Assembly (NCBI GenBank): GCA_003331875.1
Contig: QOQA01000017.1
Coordinates: 1-36,019 of the forward strand
Length of the DNA: 36,019 nucleotides
Source: Cryomorphaceae bacterium
Lineage (GTDB): Bacteria; Bacteroidota; Bacteroidia; Flavobacteriales; Flavobacteriaceae
Direction of reading: 5' to 3'
In this document: positions 20,409 through 28,285 of the stretch, piece after piece
How positions within the stretch are numbered: the first letter of the stretch is position 1
Layout of the letters: every line of letters starts with the position of its first letter
Made by a program: the position numbers and the translations under genes
Notes under the pieces: generated by a model
Databases searched by the model: none
The model's input: the letters and a program-made list of their open reading frames with translations, nothing else
What the model was told of the DNA's origin: nothing

Positions 20409-21324
20409 ATTATCAGTTTCGAATTTATTAGGCATAAAATATATGAGTTTGGAAGATGTATATTCGATATTTGAAGCAGCTGAAAATTTTAAGGAAGTTA
20501 TTAATAGAAAAATAAAAAAAGTTCCAAGTTTAAGAGATGTGACTATTGCGAATTTATTTTTTGAAAATAGCACAAGAACTAAGATTTCATTTGAATTAGC
20601 GCAGAAAAGACTATCAGCTGATGTTGTGAACTTTAATTCAACTGGATCATCTATCAAAAAAGGAGAAACATTAACAGATACAGTAAATAATATTTTATCA
20701 ATGAAGGTTGATATGATTGTTATTAGACACCCAAGCCCTGGAGCAAGTGTTTTTTTATCTAAAAATATTAAATCATGTATAATTAATGCTGGTGATGGTT
20801 GTCATGAACATCCAACCCAAGCAATTTTAGATGCTTTTACATTAAAATCGAAACTCAAGGAATTTTCAAATAAAAATATTTTAATAGTTGGTGATGTCCT
20901 TCACTCAAGGGTAGCTCTATCTAATATTCTTCTTTTCAAAAAGCTTGGAGCTAATGTAAAGGTTTGTGGACCACTATCATTAATCCCTAAATATATTGAA
21001 ACCTTGGGTGTTAAATACGAATCATCATTGGATAATGGATTAAAATGGTGTCATGTAGCAAGTATGTTAAGAGTTCAAAACGAAAGAATGAATCAAAGTT
21101 ATTTTCCAACAACCCGCGAGTACGCCAAACAGTTTGGATTAAATCTTAATAAATTAAGTCAACTTGATAAGGATATTATAATAACACACCCTGGTCCAAT
21201 AAATCGTGGTGTTGAACTTTCAACTGACTTAATTGACTCAGGAAGAACTGTAATTTTAGATCAAGTTGAAAATGGCGTTGCTGTTAGGATGGCAGTTTTA
21301 TATCTCCTAGCATCGAAATTATGA
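20398..21324 (+). CDS. pyrB: Aspartate carbamoyltransferase catalytic subunit
   Basis: FFENSTRTKISFELAQKRL, GDGCHEHPTQAILDAFTL, ITHPGPINRGVEL. Confidence 0.97.
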   Translation: MKSKLSVSNLLGIKYMSLEDVYSIFEAAENFKEVINRKIKKVPSLRDVTIANLFFENSTRTKISFELAQKRLSADVVNFNSTGSSIKKGETLTDTVNNILSMKVDMIVIRHPSPGASVFLSKNIKSCIINAGDGCHEHPTQAILDAFTLKSKLKEFSNKNILIVGDVLHSRVALSNILLFKKLGANVKVCGPLSLIPKYIETLGVKYESSLDNGLKWCHVASMLRVQNERMNQSYFPTTREYAKQFGLNLNKLSQLDKDIIITHPGPINRGVELSTDLIDSGRTVILDQVENGVAVRMAVLYLLASKL

Positions 21325-21614
21325 GTTTAAATTTTGAGGTCATATCAATAAAAAAGAGTTTAAAAAAAGAAGACTTTAAGGCTTTTGTTTTCCAATTTTC
21401 TAAAAACTTAATTATTAAATACCAAGACTTCAATGATTTTAATTTATCTCACACAAAAATCTACAACTCATTTGTGAATTTGAAAAATAAATCAATTGTC
21501 ATAATATCGGAAAAATTTGAAAATACAGATAAATTTAAATTTTCATTTTCTCCTACATATCAAGAGGCTAAAGACATAATTGAAATTGAAGAAATTGAAA
21601 GAATAATTGATTAA
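21321..21614 (+). CDS. Conserved hypothetical protein (97 aa) of the flavobacterial pyrB neighbourhood
   Basis: Start overlaps pyrB stop by 4 nt; C-terminus TYQEAKDIIEIEEIERIID resembles the small protein usually next to ribonuclease Z in Flavobacteriia (recalled, not searched). Confidence 0.7.
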   Translation: MSLNFEVISIKKSLKKEDFKAFVFQFSKNLIIKYQDFNDFNLSHTKIYNSFVNLKNKSIVIISEKFENTDKFKFSFSPTYQEAKDIIEIEEIERIID

Positions 21615-21625
21615 TTTTAATATAA

Positions 21626-22264
21626 GTGAAAGATTTTTCAGATTATAGAAAAAATTATTCAAAATCTAGTCTTTTGGACCATGAGATAGTCAAAGATCCA
21701 TTTGTCTTATTTAAAAGTTGGTTAAAGATGGCTGAAGACGATAGTCAAATTGATGAGCCAAATGCAATGACACTTAGTACTGTTAACGATAAAAATGAAC
21801 CTAGAAATAGAGTTGTTTTAATGAAAATGCTAAAAAAAAATGGAATAGTTTTTTTTACAAATTATGAAAGTAAAAAAGGAGATGCAATAAAAAAAAACCA
21901 TAATGTTTGTATATCTTTTTTTTGGCCTTCATTAGAAAAACAGATTATAATTAATGGAATATGTTCAAAAATTTCTAAAAAAGAATCGGATGATTATTTT
22001 TATTCAAGACCTTTAGATAGTCAATTAGGAGCAATAAGTTCTGATCAGAGTAAGGAAATCCCTAGTAGGGAATACTTAGAAAAAAAGTTTAACGAAATAA
22101 AGATAAATTCATCAAATATTATAAGACCTAATAATTGGGGTGGATTTTTTATAAATATAAATGAGTTTGAATTTTGGCAAGGCAGAAGTAATAGATTGCA
22201 CGACAGAATTGTTTTTTCTAAATCGAATAATGATTCTTGGATTACGAAAAGATTAAGTCCTTGA
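21626..22264 (+). CDS. pdxH: Pyridoxamine 5'-phosphate oxidase (GTG start)
   Basis: NAMTLSTVNDKNEPRNRVVLMK, RPLDSQLGAISSDQS, WGGFFININEFEFWQGRSNRLHDRIVF. Confidence 0.95.
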   Translation: MKDFSDYRKNYSKSSLLDHEIVKDPFVLFKSWLKMAEDDSQIDEPNAMTLSTVNDKNEPRNRVVLMKMLKKNGIVFFTNYESKKGDAIKKNHNVCISFFWPSLEKQIIINGICSKISKKESDDYFYSRPLDSQLGAISSDQSKEIPSREYLEKKFNEIKINSSNIIRPNNWGGFFININEFEFWQGRSNRLHDRIVFSKSNNDSWITKRLSP

Positions 22265-22749
22265 AAAAGCTGATCATTATTCGTCATGCAAAATCTGATT
22301 GGTCAAAACACGTTTCTGACCTCGATAGACCAATATCAATAAGAGGGATCAATGATGCAGAGACAATTTCAGATATTTTTAATTCTAAAAATTTAAAGCC
22401 TGAGATCATATATACAAGTATTGCAAAAAGAACAATCGAAACTTCAGAAATATTTATAGATAGATGTGGTTTTTTACAGGATTTGGAATGTTTAAAATCT
22501 GAGAAACTATATGACTTTAGAGGAAATAATGTAAAATCATTTATTAAAAATTTACCTAATAACCTCTCAACAGTATTAATTTTTACTCACAATAACTCTT
22601 GTAATTTCTTAGTAAATGATTTTTCTGATAAATTCAATTTACATGTGCCAACGTGTGGAATGTTAATTTTTGAATTTAGTGTATCTTTATGGGCTGAAAT
22701 TGAAAAATCCAATAATTTTTCTTTTTTCTTCCCAAAAGAGTACAGGTGA
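22261..22749 (+). CDS. SixA-like phosphohistidine phosphatase (TTG start)
   Basis: LIIIRHAKSDWS (RHG motif), DLDRPISIRG, IYTSIAKRTIETSEIF, FTHNNSCNFLVND. TTG 22261 overlaps pdxH stop (ttga). Confidence 0.88.
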   Translation: MKKLIIIRHAKSDWSKHVSDLDRPISIRGINDAETISDIFNSKNLKPEIIYTSIAKRTIETSEIFIDRCGFLQDLECLKSEKLYDFRGNNVKSFIKNLPNNLSTVLIFTHNNSCNFLVNDFSDKFNLHVPTCGMLIFEFSVSLWAEIEKSNNFSFFFPKEYR

Positions 22750-24794
22750 ATAAGTTTGAATTTAAAAATCGTGAGTTAAGTTGGCTTGAATTCAATGAAA
22801 GAGTATTACAAGAAGCTCAGGACAAAACAGTTCCCATAATAGAAAGAATCAGATTCATTGGAATTTTTTCTAACAATTTAGATGAGTTTTTTAAAGTTAG
22901 GTACGCCACTGTCAAAAGAATTGCAGTTTCTCCCCAGAAAAACAAGAAATTATATAAGGGACTCACAGCAAAAGATTTATTGATTGAGATTAATAACAAA
23001 ACTATTGAAATTCAGAATAGAAGTTCTAAAATTTTAAATTCCATAAAGTCTGATCTAAAAAAAGAAAATATTTTTTTTGTTGATGAAAAAACAATACCAA
23101 GCACACAAATAGATAAGATTTATTCTTTTTTTTCAGAGAAGATTTTACCTCAAATGGAGGTAATTATTTTTGATAAATCAAATTCATTTCCAGTTTTAAA
23201 AGATTCAAACTCATTTCTCATAGTCAAAATTCAAATAGGAACTAAATCTATAAAGTATGCTTTAATAAAAATTCCTGAACAATTAAATAGATTTTTTGTT
23301 ATTGATGAATTGGATAAAAAATATGTAATCTTTATCGATGATATTATTAGGTATCACTTAGTTGATATTTTTAAAATTTTTAATCCTAAAAAGATCTCAG
23401 CTTTTAATATTAAAATGACTAGGGATGCAGAATTGGACTTTGCTTATGACATCTCGAAAAGTTATCTGGAAAAGATTTCTCAGAGTTTAAAAAAGAGACA
23501 AAGAGGAAAACCTGTTAGATTGGTATATGACTCTTCAATTCATGATGACACATTAAGTTTTCTCATTAGAAAAATAGGTATTAATAAAAATACTGATAGT
23601 ATAATTCCTGCGGAAAGATATCATAATAGACGTGATTTTATGAAATTTCCTGATTTTGGAAAGGTTCATTTAACTTATTCAAAAAGAAAGCCTTTAAGTA
23701 TCATGCTATTTGATGTAAATGAAAGTGTTTTTCAAACAATAAAAAATAAAGATGTTTTACAACATACACCTTTTCATAAATTTATATATACTTTAAGATT
23801 TTTGTCTGAAGCTTCAATTGATCCAAATGTAAAGTCCATTTCAATAACTATATATCGACTTTCAAAACTATCAATGGTTGCAAATACGCTCATTAATGCT
23901 GCTAAGAACGGGAAATTGGTTACAGTCCAAATTGAACTTCAAGCAAGGTTTGATGAGAAAGCAAACATCAAATATGCGAAATTATTTGAGGAGAATGGTA
24001 TTAGACTAGTTTTTGGTTTACCAAATCTTAAAGTACATGCAAAAATTTGTGTTGTTGAAAAGAAAAATGGAAGAAAAATTGAGAAATATGGTTTTATAAG
24101 TACTGGCAATTTTAACGAATCAACTGCTCAAATTTATACTGATATCACATTATTTACATCGAATAAAGAGATTTTAGATGATGTTTCCAAGATATTCGAT
24201 TTTATAGAAATCAACTATAAAAAAACTAATTATAATCAATTGTTTATATCCCCATTTAAAACCAAGTCTGTATTCAAAAAACTGATAAAAGATGAAATTA
24301 AAAATGCAAAAAAGGGTAGAGAAGCATGGATTAAAATTAAATTAAACAGCATCACTAATTATGAAATGATTGAAGAACTATATAAGGCAAGTATTGAGGG
24401 TGTTAAAATTAAAATGATTATCAGAGGAATATGTTGTTTAATACCAGAAAATACAGAATATAGTGCAAATATTGAAGCTAAAAGTATTGTAGATAAGTAC
24501 TTAGAACATACGAGATTTTTTATTTTTTGCTCAGGAAATAAAAATAAGACCTATATTTCATCTGCAGACTGGATGACACGAAACTTGGAAAATAGAATTG
24601 AAGTTACCTGTCCAATTTTTGATAACGATAATAAAAAAGAGATTTTGGATATATTTGATATTTATTGGTCTGATAATACAAAATCACGAAAACTCAATTC
24701 TTCAATTATAAATGAGTATTCAAAAAATGTAAAAGAAACCTCACGATCACAAAACTCAATTTATAATTATTATTTAAAAAAAATTGAAAAGTAA
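22746..24794 (+). CDS. ppk1: Polyphosphate kinase 1 (GTG start)
   Basis: NRELSWLEFNERVLQEA, IGIFSNNLDEFFKVR, LKVHAKICVVE, ISTGNFNESTAQIYTDITLFT, SADWMTRNLENRIE. Confidence 0.97.
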   Translation: MNKFEFKNRELSWLEFNERVLQEAQDKTVPIIERIRFIGIFSNNLDEFFKVRYATVKRIAVSPQKNKKLYKGLTAKDLLIEINNKTIEIQNRSSKILNSIKSDLKKENIFFVDEKTIPSTQIDKIYSFFSEKILPQMEVIIFDKSNSFPVLKDSNSFLIVKIQIGTKSIKYALIKIPEQLNRFFVIDELDKKYVIFIDDIIRYHLVDIFKIFNPKKISAFNIKMTRDAELDFAYDISKSYLEKISQSLKKRQRGKPVRLVYDSSIHDDTLSFLIRKIGINKNTDSIIPAERYHNRRDFMKFPDFGKVHLTYSKRKPLSIMLFDVNESVFQTIKNKDVLQHTPFHKFIYTLRFLSEASIDPNVKSISITIYRLSKLSMVANTLINAAKNGKLVTVQIELQARFDEKANIKYAKLFEENGIRLVFGLPNLKVHAKICVVEKKNGRKIEKYGFISTGNFNESTAQIYTDITLFTSNKEILDDVSKIFDFIEINYKKTNYNQLFISPFKTKSVFKKLIKDEIKNAKKGREAWIKIKLNSITNYEMIEELYKASIEGVKIKMIIRGICCLIPENTEYSANIEAKSIVDKYLEHTRFFIFCSGNKNKTYISSADWMTRNLENRIEVTCPIFDNDNKKEILDIFDIYWSDNTKSRKLNSSIINEYSKNVKETSRSQNSIYNYYLKKIEK

Positions 24795-25671
24795 AATAAA
24801 TTATAAAAGAGTTGCAACAATTGATATTGGATCAAATGCAATAAGAATGTTAGTTTCTAATGTTTATAATATCAACGGAAAAAAAATAAGTACAAAAAAT
24901 AATATCGTTAGGATTCCTCTGAGATTAGGTAAAGAATCTTTTTCTGATTCAACCCTTTCTGAGTCCAGTCTTGAAAAATTAATCAAATCCTTCAAAGCTT
25001 TCAAACTTTTGATGGAGGTTAATGGAGTAGATTTACACCTTGCATACGCTACATCTGCAATTAGAAATATAAAGGATTCGCAGGAAATAATAAAACGTAT
25101 TTTTGAAGAGACAGGAATTAAATTAGATGTAATTTCAGGAAAAAAAGAAGCTCAAATCACCTCTAAACAAGATATATCTGATCATATTGGTAAATCAAAA
25201 AATTATTGCTTTGTAGATGTTGGTGGTGGGAGTACTGAGGTTATTATTTTTAAAAACTCAAAAATATTTAAGCTAAAATCATTTAAAATTGGTTGTGTTA
25301 GACTTTTGGATGACAGCGTCAATAATCAAACCTGGAGTAAATTTGAATATTGGCTAACTGAAAATACAAAAGAACTGAAGAAGCTCAAGATTGTTGGTAT
25401 TGGGGGAAATATTAATAAAATTTTCAAAATATCAGGTACAAAATATTCAAAACCATTAGGTAAAAAAAGCTTTTTAAAAACACTTAAAAAGATTGAAAGT
25501 ATGTCTATCTCTGAGAGACTGACGGTTTTAAAACTTAATCCTGACCGTGCTGATGTTATAGTTCCAGCTGGAAAAATTTATTATTTTATTTTAAAAACAT
25601 TAAAAGTAAAAGATATTTATGTTCCAAAAATTGGATTAGCTGACGGAATGGTTAATGAGCTTGTAAAATAG
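24784..25671 (+). CDS. ppx: Ppx/GppA family exopolyphosphatase (TTG start)
   Basis: VATIDIGSNAIRMLVS, YATSAIRNIKDSQEI, CFVDVGGGSTEVIIF, GIGGNINKI; overlaps ppk1 by 11 nt. Confidence 0.93.
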   Translation: MKSKINYKRVATIDIGSNAIRMLVSNVYNINGKKISTKNNIVRIPLRLGKESFSDSTLSESSLEKLIKSFKAFKLLMEVNGVDLHLAYATSAIRNIKDSQEIIKRIFEETGIKLDVISGKKEAQITSKQDISDHIGKSKNYCFVDVGGGSTEVIIFKNSKIFKLKSFKIGCVRLLDDSVNNQTWSKFEYWLTENTKELKKLKIVGIGGNINKIFKISGTKYSKPLGKKSFLKTLKKIESMSISERLTVLKLNPDRADVIVPAGKIYYFILKTLKVKDIYVPKIGLADGMVNELVK

Positions 25672-27342
25672 TTATAAATCCAATTTTAAATCATCTTTAA
25701 ACTTTCCAACTAGTGGATTAATTTCCACCAACTTTGCTAATTTTTCATTAGGAGATGAATAATATTCTTGATTTTTTTTCTCTTCAATCTTTGCTAGAAT
25801 TTTTATTTCATAGTTATTAAGCTCAGTCCTTAAAAACTTAGTAAAATATTCTTTGTCAATTTCAAATTCATTTAAACTTGCTTTTGAGGGTAGAGTAAAA
25901 GTAACAGAGTTGTTTTCAATAGTGGGATCATTTATTAAAATAATACTTGAGAGGCTTTTTTTGCCCATTTCATTGATCTTTTTTGAGTATAAATCAACCT
26001 TATTTTTGAGGTCATTTATATCAAATTCATCAGTTGATTTCTTCTTTTCAGCTTCAATAAAATCTTTCTCTTCTTTTGCTTGTTTTTTTAGTTTTAAACT
26101 TGATATTGAAAGTGCAGAAATATTCTTTATATCGTCAACACTTTTTTTGTTAGTAGATTCAGTAGGTTTTATTGATCTAAACTTTTTTTCTTCCTGACTA
26201 TTTTCGTCAGACAAGTTTTTTTCAGAGGTTTTTGCTAATTCTGAATTTAGAATTTTATTTTTTTTTTTTGGAACTAATGAATTTTGAGATTTATTTTTAT
26301 TACATATCTTCATTAGTAATATTTCAACTACCAATTTTTTATTTTCAAAATTTGATAAATTTATTATTGAATTTTCAATAATTTCTATTATTTCAATAAG
26401 TATATTTTGTCCGATAAGTTTTGATTGAATTAAAACTTTTTCAAATTCATAATCTTCATCATTTAAGTTATATGAGTTGGATGCTTTTGCAACCACTAGG
26501 TCTCTAAAATGTTGAGCAAGACCCTCTAAGAAATCTTTTTCACCAAATCCTTTATTCGAAAGATCATTAAAGCATACAATAGCCTCGTTTATACTAGATT
26601 TTAAAATTAATTCTGAAAATTTTAAATAAGTATCTGTATCAAGAACATTTAAAATCTGAGATGTCATCTCTAATGTAATATTTCCATTGGTATAGTTTAT
26701 CACCCTGTCTAATATTGTTAGTGAATCTCTTAGTGATCCAAAAGCTTTTTTAGCAATGATAGATATTGCTTTTGGTTCATATTTATAACCTTCAGATCTT
26801 ATAATTTCCTCTAAATAATTTTTACTGTCTTGATCAGAGATTTTTTTAAAATCATAAATCTGACATCGGGATAAAATAGTAGGTAAGATTTTATTTTTTT
26901 CTGTTGTAGCTAAAATGAATACAATGTGTGATGGAGGTTCCTCCAAAGTTTTTAGAAAAGCATTTTCAGCCTCTTTTGTCAACATGTGAACTTCATCAAT
27001 AATATATACCTTATATTTTCCAATTTGCGGTGGTATTTTCACTTTTTCAAGTAAATCTCTTATATCATCAATTTTTCTGTTAGATGCAGCGTCAAGCTCA
27101 AATATGTTGAAGGCATGATCATATTTTTCTAATTCAATAGAATCTTTATTAATTTCTTTTGCATATATTCTGGCACAAGTTGTTTTGCCTACTCCTTTTG
27201 GTCCACAAAATAAAATAGCTGATGGAATCTTATTTTCTTTTATAGAGTTTTTTAAAGTATCAGTAACATGATTTTGACCTATTACTTTATTGAATTCATC
27301 AGGTCTATATTTTAAGGCCGATACTTTGTATTCCATGATCAT
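25672..27342 (-). CDS. dnaX: DNA polymerase III subunit gamma/tau
   Basis: LKYRPDEFNKVIGQNHVTDTL, FCGPKGVGKTTCARI, YIIDEVHML, AFLKTLEEPPSHIVFILATTE, LSRCQIYDFKKI. Start is ATG 27342 or ATG 27336. Confidence 0.96.
   Translation of the reverse strand: MIMEYKVSALKYRPDEFNKVIGQNHVTDTLKNSIKENKIPSAILFCGPKGVGKTTCARIYAKEINKDSIELEKYDHAFNIFELDAASNRKIDDIRDLLEKVKIPPQIGKYKVYIIDEVHMLTKEAENAFLKTLEEPPSHIVFILATTEKNKILPTILSRCQIYDFKKISDQDSKNYLEEIIRSEGYKYEPKAISIIAKKAFGSLRDSLTILDRVINYTNGNITLEMTSQILNVLDTDTYLKFSELILKSSINEAIVCFNDLSNKGFGEKDFLEGLAQHFRDLVVAKASNSYNLNDEDYEFEKVLIQSKLIGQNILIEIIEIIENSIINLSNFENKKLVVEILLMKICNKNKSQNSLVPKKKNKILNSELAKTSEKNLSDENSQEEKKFRSIKPTESTNKKSVDDIKNISALSISSLKLKKQAKEEKDFIEAEKKKSTDEFDINDLKNKVDLYSKKINEMGKKSLSSIILINDPTIENNSVTFTLPSKASLNEFEIDKEYFTKFLRTELNNYEIKILAKIEEKKNQEYYSSPNEKLAKLVEINPLVGKFKDDLKLDL
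26258..26269 (-). repeat. A12 homopolymer on the dnaX coding strand (candidate slippage site)
   Basis: Plus strand has 12 consecutive T; coding strand reads cca aaa aaa aaa aat aaa (P358 K K K N K) after domain III. Confidence 0.95.
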
Positions 27343-27344
27343 TA

Positions 27345-27352
27345 CAAATATA
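27345..27352 (-). promoter_or_regulatory. -7 element TATATTTG immediately upstream of dnaX
   Basis: Plus-strand caaatata; 2 nt from ATG 27342 and 8 nt from ATG 27336. Confidence 0.5.
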
Positions 27353-27393
27353 TATTAGACTATTAATTTTTCATTATTTTTTTCAAAATATAT

Positions 27394-27401
27394 TACTTTT
27401 G
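27394..27401 (+). promoter_or_regulatory. -7 element TACTTTTG upstream of rnpB
   Basis: Exact TAnnTTTG match, 4 nt before the predicted P1 5' strand (27406). Confidence 0.55.
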
Positions 27402-27405
27402 ATCC

Positions 27406-27689
27406 GGCAGGTCTCCTTATCGCTTTTTTATAAGAGGAAAGTCCGGACACCAAAGAGCTTTGTAGCGGGTAACACCCGTCGCTATAAATTATAGTAGGAA
27501 TAGTGCAACAGAAAGTATGTACAGTTTGGCTGTAGTGGAATCGTGTAAACTCTACAAGGTGTAACGCCAAGTAAATCAACGTTTGAGGGTTGCTCGTCCG
27601 ATGTTGAAGGGTAGGCGGCTAGAGTTTAGTAGCAATACTAGACCAAGATAGATGATAAGGCTTGACAGAATCCGGCTTATAGACCTGCC
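27406..27689 (+). ncRNA. rnpB: RNase P RNA, bacterial class A type, compact (about 284 nt)
   Basis: Conserved core gaggaaagtccggacacc, gtgcaacagaaagtat, gggtaggcggctagag, ttgacagaatccggcttat; terminal P1 pairing ggcaggtct (27406-27414) with agacctgcc (27681-27689). Confidence 0.96.
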
Positions 27690-28285
27690 TTTATATAATC
27701 TTTAGTTTTCGGACCACAATTAAAAATCATATCCAAAATGCTTAAACCATCTATAAATCCATTTTTATCCTCGAAAGTTTGAATATACTTGATATTCGAT
27801 TTTTTTTTAATTTCCCTATTATCAATCTCTTTAATATTTTTACTTTGTTTATAAGTTTCTATGTTAAAATCAATGTTTCGATTGGCAGTGCCCAATTCTA
27901 ACCATTTTAAAACTAATTCAATTGATTTTAAATTAAAATTATATAAATTACTGGTTTTAACTTGATAAAAGTTCTTCAAATCAGTTTCATAAAACTCAAA
28001 ATAAGGAGATGATTGATATGCGATTTTTATTGATTTAAAATGATTTTTTTTCCAGTTAGATGATGGGTCTATTGAAACATCATCATAGAACCTTTTTTGG
28101 TTTATACCACTATGTAGTATTGGAATTGAAAGCATTAACCTACCGTTTGCTCCATGAATGAACATTCTATTTCGAAGTGTTTGTTTTTTGTAATAAGATT
28201 TTTTCATCCAGAAAAAATCATTTTTTAAAATTATTTTCCAAAATAAGATTGAAGGAAAATAAGTAGGCAATAAAATTGATTTCAT
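27677..28285 (-). CDS. WbqC-like family protein
   Basis: LLPTYFPSILFW, RNRMFIHGANGRLMLSIPI, WKKNHFKSIKIAYQSSPYFEFY; adjacent to lepB/dapB as commonly seen in Flavobacteriia. Confidence 0.82.
   Translation of the reverse strand: MKSILLPTYFPSILFWKIILKNDFFWMKKSYYKKQTLRNRMFIHGANGRLMLSIPILHSGINQKRFYDDVSIDPSSNWKKNHFKSIKIAYQSSPYFEFYETDLKNFYQVKTSNLYNFNLKSIELVLKWLELGTANRNIDFNIETYKQSKNIKEIDNREIKKKSNIKYIQTFEDKNGFIDGLSILDMIFNCGPKTKDYIKAGL

Noticed and set aside
27355-27579. 74-aa minus-strand ORF
   Set aside because: Antisense to the RNase P RNA core; conservation there is explained by rnpB.
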